From Euglena gracilis (taxonomy: Eukaryota > Euglenida > Euglenophyceae > Euglenales), in assembly GCA_039621445.1 (NCBI GenBank), contig CP154956.1:15727508-15791507 (forward strand): a DNA stretch of 64,000 nucleotides, in the 5' to 3' direction. Shown here one piece after another: positions 54,001 to 63,926 of the stretch; position 1 is the first letter of the stretch; each line of letters begins with the position of its first letter. Made by a program: the position numbers and the translations under genes. The notes beneath the pieces are model-generated. The model was not told where the DNA came from. It ran no database searches and was given only the letters and a program-made list of their open reading frames with translations.

Positions 54001-57000
54001 ACAGAAATAGAACCTGTGAATGTTGCTTCTTTTGGGCATTATGCCCATGGTTGGCATCGCATGGCATCGCATGGCATCGCTGTGCCATGCGTCCCCTGCC
54101 CTCAGGATGGAGTATTGTGGAGGCAGAACATTGGCTGGCTACATTTGGGACAAGGCATTCATGAAATTTGGCGCAGCATGGCGGACAAGTTTGTGGTTTA
54201 ACAACTCAGGAGAGTTGGCTGATGCCAAAAATGTGATCACCGGGTTGTTTGAAGTTGTGGATGGGATGCACCACATTTTCCAACGATTTAATTCCATATC
54301 ATATCATATCATATCTTACAGGTGAATTCCGGGCCCCATCCAAATGGCATGTTTCGTCATTTTGATGGCATTCCTTGTGTGGTTTCAACGAGAAAAGTTT
54401 TTGTTGTTCAGAGAACAACTCTGAATTTGAAATGAATGCCTGTTTTGGACAAGGCACATATGAAGCTGGGCATCTCTGCCTCCCACGCAGGGGTTTCCAC
54501 AAGGTGGCTCTCTGGGACAGGCGAACAGTTTTCAGTTTGTGCGTCGGTGTATCCATCGGATGAGTACCATATGCCGCGATTTTGAGGCTTCCGTCGGTGT
54601 CCAGAATGTTGTTTGTTTGTTTTTACAAAGTGTTCACCAACCGACTCCTTCCTCCCACCGAAGGCTTTTCGAAGGAATTCCCTGACCTCGTATCCAGGAT
54701 TTCTCCATCCAAATCAGTTCTGCCTTGATTTATATCCATGGGAAAGGTTTGTGTCCACATATATACCAACGATGCATGTGTGCACAGTTGCGTGTGTGTT
54801 GTCTGAGTGTGAGTTCTTAGGCGGCCTAATTCGCACTTAAGCTTTTTTCGTTTGATGCGCGCATTTGCGCAAATTTACGATTTTTTTGATTGTGCTCTGT
54901 TTCGGCTGTGAAGGTCCGGGGGGTGTGAAAACACGGCAACAAGAGAGTGTAAAAAACGGTCGAAATTCTGATTTTGGCTGTGAGACCCCCGGGACTTTGG
55001 CGAAAAACAGTGATTTTTGGGGGTGTCGGGAAGGACTTTGTGTGCCCAAACCTACGGGACCCTGCCGGCCCACCCTGAAAAAAAACGCAAAAAAGCACCA
55101 TAGGAACGGGACCTTTACTGCCCCTGTTGCTCCTTTCGACTGTGTCCCCGAGTGTGTCCCAGCTGCCGGCGGTGTGCGTCCTGGGTGTTTGCCGGACTGC
55201 GTTGCTTGTGGCGCCCCAGTGTGGTGTTTGTGGGCTGTTTGTTAAAGTGCAGGGAGGAAGGTCCGGGGGGTGTGGGTGTGGTGTGACCGAGCCGGCGACA
55301 AGGACGCAGGGGAAGGAAGGTGAGTACGGGGTGTTGGGGAAGGGATGCGCAGAGGGGGAAGGAACGGGGTCCGCAGGGAATGAACGGAGTAAAGGGGATG
55401 GGTGTCTCCCACCCAGCTTATACCCAGGACGGGCACAACCAGTGATGTGGCAAAGAACCCAGCAGAAGAAGCCCAACACTGGAAGGACAAAATTACGTTT
55501 GATGCGCGCAATTGCGCGCACCAACACGTTTATGTTGATGCGCGCAATTGCGCGCATCAACACAATTTTGTCCTTCCAGTGCTGGGCTTTGGTACCCACG
55601 AACTGACGCTGCTGATAAACGGTGTGACATAGAGGCCGTGACGGCACGGACTGACGGGCCATCCAGTTGGTGGGTTTGCCACACTGTTTGTCAACGCGCA
55701 AGCTTATGGGCGCAAATGCGCGCACCAACAAAATTATGTTTTATGCGCGCATTTGCGCAAATGCGCGCATAAAAATGTTTTGTGTTTGATGCGCGCATTT
55801 GCGCAAATAAGCGCAAAGAAGAACGGTGTGACAGAAACACAGCCGTCAAACGCCGACAGCGGAAGTGGTTTACTTGCGCATTTGCGCGCATCACGTTGTT
55901 TGTGGGCGCAAATGCGCAAATAAAACAGATGTAAATTGTTCAGTTTACATCTGTTTTATTTGCGCACTTGTGTCCATAAAATAACGTGATGCGCTCAAAT
56001 GCGCAAGTAAACCACCAATGGAGGAGCAATAAGTGACTTCCTTTGGCGCTCCTACAGCCACCCTTAGTGCTCCGCCGCTGCAGCCCCATCAGCTGCTGAT
56101 GCTTCAGCACCCAGCAGGCAGGCATCGACCTCCCCGGTGCAACGACACCCACCACAGCGGCCACGTTATACCCCGCCACCGGGGTGAAAGACTGGGGGGA
56201 CGACGTGGTGCCAGTGCATGACAACCAACAGCTGGAGAGAGGTGGCCCTCAAACACCCGTTACTTTGGGTACAAGGAAGTGGTGAACCACCACCACTGGG
56301 TTCGTCGTATCAAAGCGGTGGGACCCACTCCCCCCAAATTATGCACAAAAATCGGTGTTTTTTACGTTTTTCGAGGGAAAAATGGCAAAGAAAACCATAA
56401 AACGGACTCCGGCCCGACACGTCCCGGGCATTTCAGGTGCCAAATTTTGTCTTCTTGTAACGCAGCCCTGTTGCACAAAAGGTGTTCAACAGTCACAGGT
56501 CGTTTGCACGTCATCAATTCATTACATTTAACTGCCAAACACATGACGCCAAAACAACAGGCCGTTCGGGCCGGGGAACAGCAAATGTGCACATGTGCAC
56601 ATGTGCAAATGTACACACGTGAGGCAGGCAAATCTTGGCCAGTCAGATGCCGTGTTCCAGTGAACACTCCACACTGCCTCTCACCACCAATTTCATCACC
56701 ACGTAATCTTGGTGCAAATCATTGGTTGGCGTGAGGAATTGCGTTCGCCAGCCGTCACGGAGCAGGAGATGGTATCACACAACTGATGTGTTTTGATGCG
56801 TTCATTTGCGCAAATAAACAAACTTTGTTTATGTGCTCTAAGGGTCCTACAAACACATCATTTTGAAGCGGTTTATTAACGTTTGATGTGCGCATTTGCG
56901 CAAATGCGCGCATCAACAAAAGTGTGTTTATTTGCGCAATTGCGCGCACCAACACGTCCATCACGTTTTTAAACCTTCTAGTTCATGGTCCTTAAGATGT

Positions 57001-58334
57001 CTTTTAACATGGAAGGAAAACGTACGTGTTTGGTGGGCGGAAATGCGCGCATCAAATGCATTTGGTGGTGTGCGCATTTGCGCAAATGCGCACATAAACA
57101 AATTTGTTGGTGCGCGCATTTGCGCCCACCAACACGTCATTTTATCATCATCTGTTGTACGTTTTATTTGCGCAAATGCGCGCATCAAACACAATTGTTT
57201 TTATTTGCGCAATTGCGTGCACAAACACACATCAATTGCGTGATGACTGCCTCACGTAATCTGTGTGCTTGTGGTGTTGTTATCTAGTGAGACTCAGTGT
57301 GTTCTTACCGGTGGTGGCAGTGTCACAGCCAGTTCAGGCAGCACGTCAGCAACATTTCCAAGTGTCGTTACAAGGGGTGTGTGCCTCTCTCCCGTTTGAT
57401 GTACAACAGCACAAGTCTCACCCTCCGTCCTGTTAACGTCACCTGGCAAGCAGCATGCACACCAGACCACTGGCAGTCAATCCCCTCCAGTGGAGGGGTG
57501 CCATAGCTCATATATCGTGTTCTGGGTGTCAGGGTACAGGGTCCCAGGGGTTACAAAAAAATCGTAAATTTGCGCAATTGCGCGCATCAAAAGGAAAAAA
57601 GTTTAAGTGCGAATTCGGCCGTCTAAGAGTTGCAGTGTGCATGCATGCGTGCGTGCGTGCGTGCAGGGATCCTCACATGTCCTGAAAAGGAAATTCACGG
57701 AGATTCACGCAGGATCACGGAAATGGGCGGAAGGCCATTTTCACGGAAATCACGGAAAATCACGGAAAGTCACGGATGAGGTGGAGGGTTCGGAAAAAAA
57801 TTTTGAGTGTTTTTTTTTGAGTGTGTTTTGTTTGTGCAGGTGCATTTTAATGGGATGCTTTGCACATTCTCTGCTTTTCCAAACAGACAATGTCGTCCAA
57901 GTCGGAGCTTTCTTGTCCTGCTGACAGTTCAACGGCACAGCAAGGTGCCAAGCATATCATTGGTTAACACCTGTCCCACCCCACCCCACCCCCGGGGAGG
58001 GGTGACTGACTGGTTTTTTCAGAGTCCCGAAAATGAAAAGTGGCCTGGCGCCGAAGGCACCGGAAATTTTTTGGATTTTTTTTTCATGAGTTTCCAAACA
58101 AGGCATTTGTGTGCCCCCCCCCCCCTTGTGGGATCTCCAGGACCATAATATGGAGAAACAATCTGCTGCCACAACCGCCCAAATATGGCTCCGGTGCAGA
58201 ATGGAATGTGGCTTTTGACCTTTTCCGGAAACAGGAAATTCACGGAAAATCATGGAAAATCGCGGATACATTTTGGCCTTGGCCAGCACGGACATGTGAG
58301 GATCCCTGGTACGTGTGTCTGAGTGTGAGCTGTG

Positions 58335-58424
<90 letters not shown>

Positions 58425-58440
58425 GTGTGTGTGTGTGTGC

Positions 58441-58488
<48 letters not shown>

Positions 58489-60943
58489 TTGTGTGGGTGG
58501 GGGGTGGGGGGCTTCGTGAATGAGTGTGTGGGTGGCATTTTTCCTTTTCTGCAAACACTTGATGGTTCTGCAAATTTCATTGTTTGAATTTCTGTGGACT
58601 CAAAATTCTGGCATTCGCCATGGTTTGACCACAAGTCATTTGCCAAATCCAGGCACCTGCATGTCCATTCTTTCGACGTAAGCAGCCACACATAGTTGGC
58701 GTTTTTTTTAAAAAAAGAACGTGTGTTTTTTTGAAAAACCGTCAAAAAAACGTCAAAAAGACAAAAGGGAAATTTCTTTTAAAAAACTCGTTATTAAACA
58801 CCCAAACCATATTTCGAATCCAACCAAGTTCAAAAAATAGTCAAAAACATCAAAAACTGCAAAAAAAAGGCAATTTTAATGATTTTTTTTAGATTTTTTT
58901 TTGCAGAAATGACCGAGAAGTTGCTAAAAATGATTGAGAATGTGCATTCAATTTTTTTTGGCAAAATCTCGTGGGCGATTTTTTTGCTTTTTTAAAAAAA
59001 TACATTGTTAAAATTAAAAAAACAAAAAAAAATCGTCCAATAAAAAAATAAGTTGCTACTATGGGGCTGAGCCACGCCCCAACAAATGCTGCTGTGTCCC
59101 CCCCCTTCCCCCGTCCGCAGGGCTCTTGCACGGGGACCTGCGGCCGGGCAACATTCTGGTGACACGGGAGGAGAAACTGAAGCTGACCGGCTTCGGCAGC
59201 CCGTTGTGGCTGGAGCGCGCGAACCACACCCCCCGCTCCATCGCCCCCGGCAGGTTCGCGGTGGTGGCAATGGGGGTATGAGACCAACGACCAAGAGAAA
59301 AAACGTGCAAAGTTTTTTTGACCTCCCCCACCCTCCATGCCTGCTGCTTGCCTGTGAGTTGGTCTGGAAGGGGGGGTTGCCCCCCCCCCCCACTGCCTCA
59401 CCAAAAAAGCCCGCTCTCATTTAAAACTCCTGGGTCAGTTTATTTGTGAACAGAGTTAACAGAGAGGTCGGCCCTCCAATGCTAATGCAAGGTTGTAGCT
59501 GGCTGACACCGACCCTCCTCTCTCTGCCATGCCCTTTGCACAGCCCATCCTCCCTCACTGATTACTCCGGACTCGTTCCCCTAGGGGCGTGGTTTAGACA
59601 TTCGGTTTGTGTGTATCACCAAAATCATTTGTATTGTGCATTAATTGTGTAAAATTTGCAGTGTGTATCACCAAAAATTTTCTGTATCAATTGTATCATG
59701 GAAAATTTATGTGTATTCATATGTGCATCACCAGAATTTTTTTGTGTATCACATGTGTATGACCAAAATTTTTACCGGTATTTTCTTATTTGGTGTCTCG
59801 GGGGGGGTGGGGCAGGCATTGTTTGCTTGCGAAACCCCGCCGGTGTTTCGCAAGCATCACAAACGTCTGGGCTGACCTCCTGTGGGCCACACCCCGAGCC
59901 CCCCCCCCCCCCACGATGCCTGCTGGACCGGCTCTGCCGGGCCCCCACCGGCGGCTGCAAGACGTACGCCCCCCCAGAGTGGATGGGCAGCGAGGTGCCC
60001 CACCGGGAGCTGCGGCCAGGCTTTTGTTTTGTTTGAGGCGAGGGGGGCCCCGCGGCTCTCCCGGCGGAATTGGCCTTTCCGGGATTCCACATCTGGCGCC
60101 AGAGCGCTGGCTGGGTACTGCCCTCCCCCCAGGCTGTAAAAGCAGGTGCAGGGGGGGGGGAGGGGGGGGACACCCTCCCTCACCTAAACCCCGTCCACCC
60201 TCTTTGCGTCGAACCCTGCCCACCCCCTCCCCAGAAGCCGGACCAATCTGCATTTTCTGTCTCCGGCCATCAACGTTTCCCAACCAATTTTTTTTCGGCA
60301 GAATTGTTGGAAAGTTGTCTTGCTGTCCCCCCAGAGGTTGAAAATCAGCCTGGGTGCGGCAGTGGGAGAAACCACTGCCATCGTATGATATGTTGCCAGC
60401 GGTGCATTTGGGAGCTGATGTGGTTTGGCACCAACGGGTTTCTCTTCCCCTCCATCTGGAATGGTGGCACTGTACCAGAAGAGTAAGGCACAGTACGGTG
60501 GATGGGTCTCATTTTTTTCGAGATGGGCCAGTCCCTTTTTTCTTCATTGAAGGATGAAGGCAAGGCTGGCGATGAGATGATGCATACCAGACCCACTCAA
60601 CACTCGAATAAAATCAATTTGCAGTTGGCTTCCGTGAGTGATCGCAACCGATCACTCATGAGCCCCCACCTCTCCCATTCTTATTGTCCCTGACACACGC
60701 ACCCCCACCCCGACGATGAACACGACGATATTCCGCGACCAAAACCATACGGCAGCCGACACAATTGCCCAACGCGCCTTTGTACGGAAGGGTGGTGTCA
60801 ATGCTCCCCCCCCCCGCCATGTATCCGCCGCTGCGGCCGGAGCTTCGGCTGCGTGCTCGGTGAGCTGGTCACGCTGACGCTGCTGCGCAACGACCGCCAG
60901 CACTGGGGCGCCGCCCTCGCCGCTGACCCCGCTGCGATGGAGG
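48841..60943 (+). CDS. Gene 3: kinase-like (predicted pseudokinase), 3' exons beyond window
   Basis: Third paralogue, inflated by mobile elements. It has the N segment ([17 protein letters not shown]), the linker exon (LQLRPSVG), glycine loop [10 protein letters not shown], lysine in ALKLIPIE, helix C with Asp for Glu (LSDMLKKL) and HPNIV, hinge [19 protein letters not shown] in place of DFG, YAPPEW, DMWSFGC. Exons b and f have the same length as in genes 1 and 2. Exon c is more diverged and about 14 residues longer. The DFG Asp is missing as in the other copies. Exons for helix G and subdomain XI were not found before 64 kb and probably lie downstream. A nonconventional intron unique to this copy splits exon e. 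The c/d intron is nearly 5 kb and holds a 2.8-kb inverted-repeat element. Confidence 0.83.
48988..49316. repeat. (GT)n-rich compound repeat
   Basis: GT tracts punctuated by recurring GGGTAGGTGGATGGGTGG units, giving a longer-period substructure. It lies in the first intron of gene 3. Confidence 0.95.
49678..50094. mobile_element. CAGG...CCTG element, family D, complete copy
   Basis: Ends CAGGCTTTTGCTTAAGG and CCTTAAGCAAAAGCCTG are perfect mirror images; flanks are identical GCCCAGTC. Interior GGCTGGACTGCAGCTAG, GCGCGAAACGCCGAAAT, AAAATGGCCAAAAATGCCC. Confidence 0.97.
50103..50590. other. Gene 3 intron sequence, no exon recognised
   Basis: Mixed composition then T-rich at 50.4-50.49 kb. A frame runs open into the linker exon. 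Confidence 0.4.
50595..50678 (+). CDS. Gene 3 linker exon
   Basis: Contains [20 protein letters not shown], aligned with the gene 2 linker exon. It ends before GTGGGT. The start is approximate. Confidence 0.62.
51025..51700. repeat. TA/TC-rich simple-repeat tract
   Basis: Degenerate (TA)n passing into ATCTCTCT and TATATC words over about 675 bp. Confidence 0.9.
51697..52214. mobile_element. Fold-back element with TTAGGG-like core, family L, copy 2
   Basis: GGCCGCCGCCCGAAACTACTGGG on the left is mirrored, imperfectly, by CCCAGTAGTTTCACC and GGGCGGCCG on the right. It shares TTTTTTTGCGTTAATGATG and TTAGGTGCGCGACTTAGGG with copy 1. The right half carries AACCCTAACCC runs. No matching flank duplication was found. 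Confidence 0.65.
52275..52377. repeat. (TA)n-rich tract
   Basis: About 100 bp of TATATA and TATGTA repeats. Confidence 0.9.
52633..52736 (+). CDS. Gene 3 exon a: glycine loop and beta-3 lysine
   Basis: Reads [18 protein letters not shown] then YALKLIPIE. The start fits CTG-ATGGC and the end precedes GCC-CAG-GGG. Confidence 0.87.
52737..53079 (+). other. Nonconventional intron a/b of gene 3
   Basis: Starts GCC-CAG-GGG and ends CTG-CCACT. It contains a family I relative with GCGCATTTTTGCGAGGGCCG near 52.98 kb. Confidence 0.8.
53080..53204 (+). CDS. Gene 3 exon b: helix C and HPNIV
   Basis: Reads [17 protein letters not shown] then [12 protein letters not shown]; 125 nt. Helix C Glu is Asp. 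Donor GTATGG. Confidence 0.9.
53391..53782. mobile_element. Fold-back element with TTAGGG runs, family M
   Basis: Arms of about 150 bp are inverted: GGCAAGTAATAAGTTTAGTA, GGGTTGGGCACTGGGTATA, AGGGTTAGGGTTAGGGCTGG on the left have mirror images on the right (CCAGCCCTAACCCTAACC, TATACCCCGTGCCCAACCC). It lies in the gene 3 b/c intron. ATATATGGCAA-like ends; the target duplication is unclear in AT-rich flanks. Confidence 0.88.
54106..54290 (+). CDS. Gene 3 exon c: hinge and helix E, diverged
   Basis: After acceptor CCCTCAG it reads [16 protein letters not shown] and later [20 protein letters not shown], which aligns with the helix E part of genes 1 and 2 but is about 14 residues longer. The usual donor is not obvious, so the 3' limit is uncertain. 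Confidence 0.65.
55470..55588. repeat. Fold-back unit within the 2.8-kb element
   Basis: GCCCAACACTGGAAGGACAA and its mirror TTGTCCTTCCAGTGCTGGGC enclose two GATGCGCGCAATTGCGCGC palindromes, forming a stem of more than 50 bp. Confidence 0.9.
55865..56015. repeat. 151-bp near-perfect palindrome
   Basis: Arms of about 70 bp run from GTGGTTTACTTGCGCATTTG to its mirror CAAATGCGCAAGTAAACCAC, around a centre TTTACATCTGTTTTATTTGC and its mirror. The loop is only about eight bases. Confidence 0.93.
57664..58308. mobile_element. CAGGG...CCCTG inverted-repeat element with nested family G fragment
   Basis: CAGGGATCCTCACATGTCC and GGACATGTGAGGATCCCTG are perfect mirror images. Next to each end are reiterations of ATTCACGGA / TCACGGAAA. 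A family G fragment (GTGACTGACTGGTTTTTTC, GGCGCCGAAGGC) lies inside at 57.96-58.09 kb. Flanks are GT/GC-rich and show no clear duplication. Confidence 0.82.
58339..58496. repeat. (GT)n microsatellite
   Basis: About 155 bp of GT with a few GC steps, in the gene 3 c/d intron. Confidence 0.97.
59121..59247 (+). CDS. Gene 3 exon d: catalytic loop, DFG replaced by GFG
   Basis: After acceptor CCGTCCGCAG it reads [16 protein letters not shown] then [13 protein letters not shown]. The end is placed before CGG-CAG-GTT on the CAG rule; the alternative is GT after GGCAG. Neither joins exon e in an obvious phase. Confidence 0.88.
59944..60013 (+). CDS. Gene 3 exon e, part 1: [13 protein letters not shown] to REL
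   Basis: Reads [20 protein letters not shown] then REL. The 5' limit is uncertain. It ends GAGCTGC at the duplicated target of the inserted element. Confidence 0.88.
60014..60357 (+). other. Nonconventional intron unique to gene 3, formed by a CAGG...CCTG element
   Basis: The core element (60017-60352) starts CAGGCTTTTGTTTTG and ends GAAAATCAGCCTG; flanks GCTGCGGC and GGTGCGGC match at seven of eight. Taking three bases of the left and five of the right copy with the element gives an intron with CAG at +4 and CTG at -8. Removal leaves CTG-CGG-CAG-TGG and exactly the codon count of gene 1. Confidence 0.94.
60358..60393 (+). CDS. Gene 3 exon e, part 2: [12 protein letters not shown]
   Basis: Twelve codons shared with gene 1 ([11 protein letters not shown]) and a final T for the Trp codon. 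Confidence 0.92.
60394..60838 (+). other. Nonconventional intron e/f of gene 3
   Basis: Starts TGC-CAG-CGG and ends CCG-CTG-CGGCC. CAGCGG pairs with CCGCTG. It is at the same position as in genes 1 and 2. Confidence 0.9.
60839..60943 (+). CDS. Gene 3 exon f: helix F block
   Basis: Reads [15 protein letters not shown] then [11 protein letters not shown]; 105 nt; donor GTGCGC. It is the last exon of this gene identified in the window. Confidence 0.92.
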
Positions 60944-60986
60944 GTGCGCTGCGTGCGTAAGCGAAAATGTGTCCCCCCTAAATTCA

Positions 60987-60988
<2 letters not shown>

Positions 60989-61024
<36 letters not shown>

Positions 61025-61040
61025 AAAAAAAAAAAAAAAA
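60989..61040. repeat. Poly-A tract
   Basis: About 50 bp, nearly pure A, shortly after exon f. It could be a simple repeat or a retroposition tail; no adjacent retro-copy was recognised. Confidence 0.9.
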
Positions 61041-62739
61041 TCAAAAGGTTTTTTATATTTATTTAAATTTGAAAATTTTAAGAGGTCAAGCACGGAAGGG
61101 CAATGGGCTTGAGCTTGGTGTCTGGACCTTAGAGTCCCATAGCGTAGGGCCTTGCCCCGACCCCTCATATGGGTTCAAGGTGGTTGGGGATGTCCAGAGG
61201 GGGGTTACAAACCCACCCCCTGCCCATTTCTTGGCGGGTTCCAAATATAGTGAAATACTTCTGGCGCTGCACACTCGGAAGTACAACAAAGCTTTCCTCC
61301 CCTCACTTTTAAGCATGTTGCTCATTTTTCAGTGTTTTTCCACGAGAAAAAATGTTTGTCAATTTTCACCCATTGCACAGTGGCACAACAATTTAATTTT
61401 TCAATTCTCGATTCTCAATTTCTCATTTTTATCACTGTGAGTGGAGAGAGCAGTCTTGGAAGCATTTCATCACCTTCACAAATGCCCAGTGAGGTGTTGC
61501 TTACAGGGGGGGGGGGGTCGGACCCCCGCCCAAAACAGAAGGGGGGGGCGAACTGTTGGAAAATATCTTTATTTTCTTTGAAGAAAATTACGAAATACTC
61601 GTTTTTCAGAATTCGCAAACCGAATTTCCCAAAACTCTCAAGAGTTATATTGCGCCACGGCTTAATAGAAAAATATTTTTTTGAAATTCCAAAGTAGGGT
61701 CGCTGCTGCACCGATGTGCAATGTTTACCTACTTTCAAGACAACGTGACCGTGAGCAGGCTTCTGTCCATCTGTTCTGCATTTCTATCCCTTCTGGTGTT
61801 CATACCCTAACAGGGCCGTTCTCTCCCTCCGTTGCGAGATAATATTGCAAGCAGTTATATTGCGCTTCGTCCCAACAGCCACACTGCTCTACAATTTTAA
61901 AATTTTTATTTCTATTGCGTCGTAACGCAATGTAACTCTTAAATTTTCATTCTACATAAGCATAGCCCGGCCAGGCCAGGTCCGACTGCATTGCGCATGG
62001 CGCGACAATTTTTTTCATAACAAAAAAACTGAAAACACATTGCGCTTTGGCGCAATGTTTTTATTTTTTTTGCAATTCCAAATGTGAGGGATCATTGCGC
62101 CGTTGCACAATAATGGCAACAGATGTGTCAACGTGTGTTGCAATTGTGCCACCGCGCAATGATGGTGCCAGGTAAAGGGCTCGGCACCACAAAAAACCTG
62201 GTTCCACCATGTGCCACACCATATGGGTTACAGCCACATGCGCAGCCAAAACAAGCGAATGGGTGGCGATAGGAGTCTCTGCTCTTCCATTTTTTCTGTA
62301 AACACATTTTCGGTAATAATGTGTGTTTCTCGATATTTTTTTTGAGAATCAATTTTTTGATTGAAATATCACCCTGTCAAAAATGGCAGGGTGTTATAAA
62401 CAGGGGAGAGGGGCTAATCCTACCCAGTTTGGACCCCTGGTCGGCTGAATAATTGGGGCCTGGCAGGGAGTTTGGGATGGTGACTCAGACAGCCAGAGTG
62501 CCTGTCCCCCACCCCTTCTTCCCCCCTCCCTCCCCTCCACCTCAGGGTGTGATATAGCCCCGTTGCAGACAACACAATTCATAACGATTTTGATAATGAC
62601 GATTCATGACGATTTTGATAGGAACAGGAATATTCTTTAGTTTTGCCCCCCACCCCCCACCACCACTAAGGCCAGTGATGGCGCCAGGGTCAATATATGA
62701 ATATGCCATGTAATGTGGTATGTGGCACCGGCAGCAACA
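61041..62739. other. Presumed gene 3 intron or spacer, no exon recognised
   Basis: AT-rich with TTGCGC words (ATTGCGCC, TTGCGCTTTGGCGCAATG) at 61.86-62.16 kb. The helix G and subdomain XI exons expected after exon f were searched for by eye and not found. Confidence 0.45.
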
Positions 62740-62934
62740 CGCCCCCCCCGCCCCCACCCCCCCCCCCCCCACCCCCCCCCCCCCCCCACCCAACCCACCC
62801 CCACCTATGCCCCCCCCCCCCCCCACGCCCTGCCCCCCCCCCCCCCCCCCCCCCCCCCTGCCCCCCCCCCCGACCCCCCCCCCCACCCCCCCCCCCCGCC
62901 CCCCCCCCCCCCCCCCCCCACCCGCGCCCCTGCC
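62740..62934. repeat. Degenerate poly-C tract
   Basis: About 190 bp of C runs with scattered A and G. Proline-rich frames are artefacts. Confidence 0.97.
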
Positions 62935-62961
62935 CCCGCACCCCTGCGTAACGGTTGTCAC

Positions 62962-63379
62962 CAGGCTTGTGCTTAATCGTGTGCCTACCCCACGGGGGGG
63001 GGGGCTAGGGGCAGGCACCCCATAGCACCCGATCCGACCCCCCCCCCCGGGGGGGTAGGGTTTTGGGGGGTGCCTGCCCCTAGCAGGCACCCCCCTCCGA
63101 CCCGGAAAAGGCCATTTTCAACGAAAATTTTCTGGGTCCCCAGCCCAGCGGCCCCAGCCTGTGCAGCCCGATTCCGGCAAACGGCCGGTGGCCCAGGCAG
63201 TCTTTGGGGGGGGGGGGGGGGGGGGGGGAGGGCGGGGGGGCGGGGGGGGGGGAGGGGGGGGGGTGGCGGGGGGGGCGGCGGGGGGGGAAGGGGGGAGGGG
63301 GGGGGCGGGGGGGGCGGAGGGGGGCGCTAGGGGCAGGCACCCTATAGCACCCCCCCCCCGGTCAGTAAGCACAAGCATG
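62962..63379. mobile_element. CAGG...CATG element, family B, copy 2, with poly-G expansion
   Basis: Starts CAGGCTTGTGCTTAATCG and ends GTAAGCACAAGCATG; both flanks are GTTGTCAC. It has the family B palindromes (TGCCTGCCCCTAGCAGGCA) plus about 120 bp of G-rich low-complexity sequence (63207-63330) in the right half. Confidence 0.96.
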
Positions 63380-63643
63380 GTTGTCACGCCCCTCAAAATG
63401 CCCTCTCAAAATATTTGGATGCCCCGCCACTGAGGTGGCCTAACTCACATTTAGCTTTGAACGTGACAGTAAAATTGCGTCGAGATTTCCCTATACCCAG
63501 GGCCTGGTGACGAAAGCAATGACTTGTAACTCCACGGTCTGAGGGCACAGTGTGCATGACCCCAAAGCACCGGTTAATGAAACGGCCCAGCCCAGGGGGG
63601 GGGGGGGCCCAGCGGGGCAGCCGGTCGGCAGCCTGGTCCGGCC

Positions 63644-63926
63644 CAGGCTGTTTTTTTTTTTAGTCGGGTGCCTACCACATGGGAGGGGGGGGGTGCTAGG
63701 GGCAGGCACCCCATAGCACCTCATCCGACCCCCCCTGGGGGGTCGGGTTTTTGGGGGGTGCCTGACTCCCATCCGACCCCGGCGCCGAAGGCGCCGGGGG
63801 CCCGGAAATGGCTATTTTCAATGAAAAATTTTGCCCCCCTCCGGACCTCACCCCCCCGGGGGGTGTGCCTGCTAGGGGCAGGCACCGTCTAGCACACCCC
63901 CCCCCAACTCGGTAAAAAAAAGCCTG
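63644..63926. mobile_element. CAGG...CCTG element, family B, copy 3
   Basis: Starts CAGGCTGTTTTTTTTTTTAG and ends GGTAAAAAAAAGCCTG; flanks GTCCGGCC and GCCCGGCC match at seven of eight. The interior has GCTAGGGGCAGGCACC, CGGCGCCGAAGGCGCCGG and poly-C/G as in other family B copies. Confidence 0.92.

Larger units (their letters stand above)
54815..57628. mobile_element. 2.8-kb inverted-repeat element rich in GCGC palindromes
   Basis: About 70 bp at each end are inverted: TCTTAGGCGGCCTAATTCGC, ACTTAAGCTTTTTTCG, TTGATGCGCGCATTTGCGCA, AAATTTACGATTTTTTT on the left, with close mirror images on the right. The flanking 8-mers GTGTGAGT and GTTGCAGT agree at five positions. The inside carries at least ten GATGCGCGCAATTGCGCGCA-like palindromes and no recognisable transposase. 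It occupies the gene 3 c/d intron. Confidence 0.8.

Noticed and set aside
60989-61040. Poly-A tract as a retrotransposon tail
   Set aside because: No retro-copy, reverse transcriptase or target duplication is recognisable next to it.
62697-63025. Proline-rich and glycine-rich frames
   Set aside because: Produced by poly-C and poly-G low-complexity DNA on both strands.
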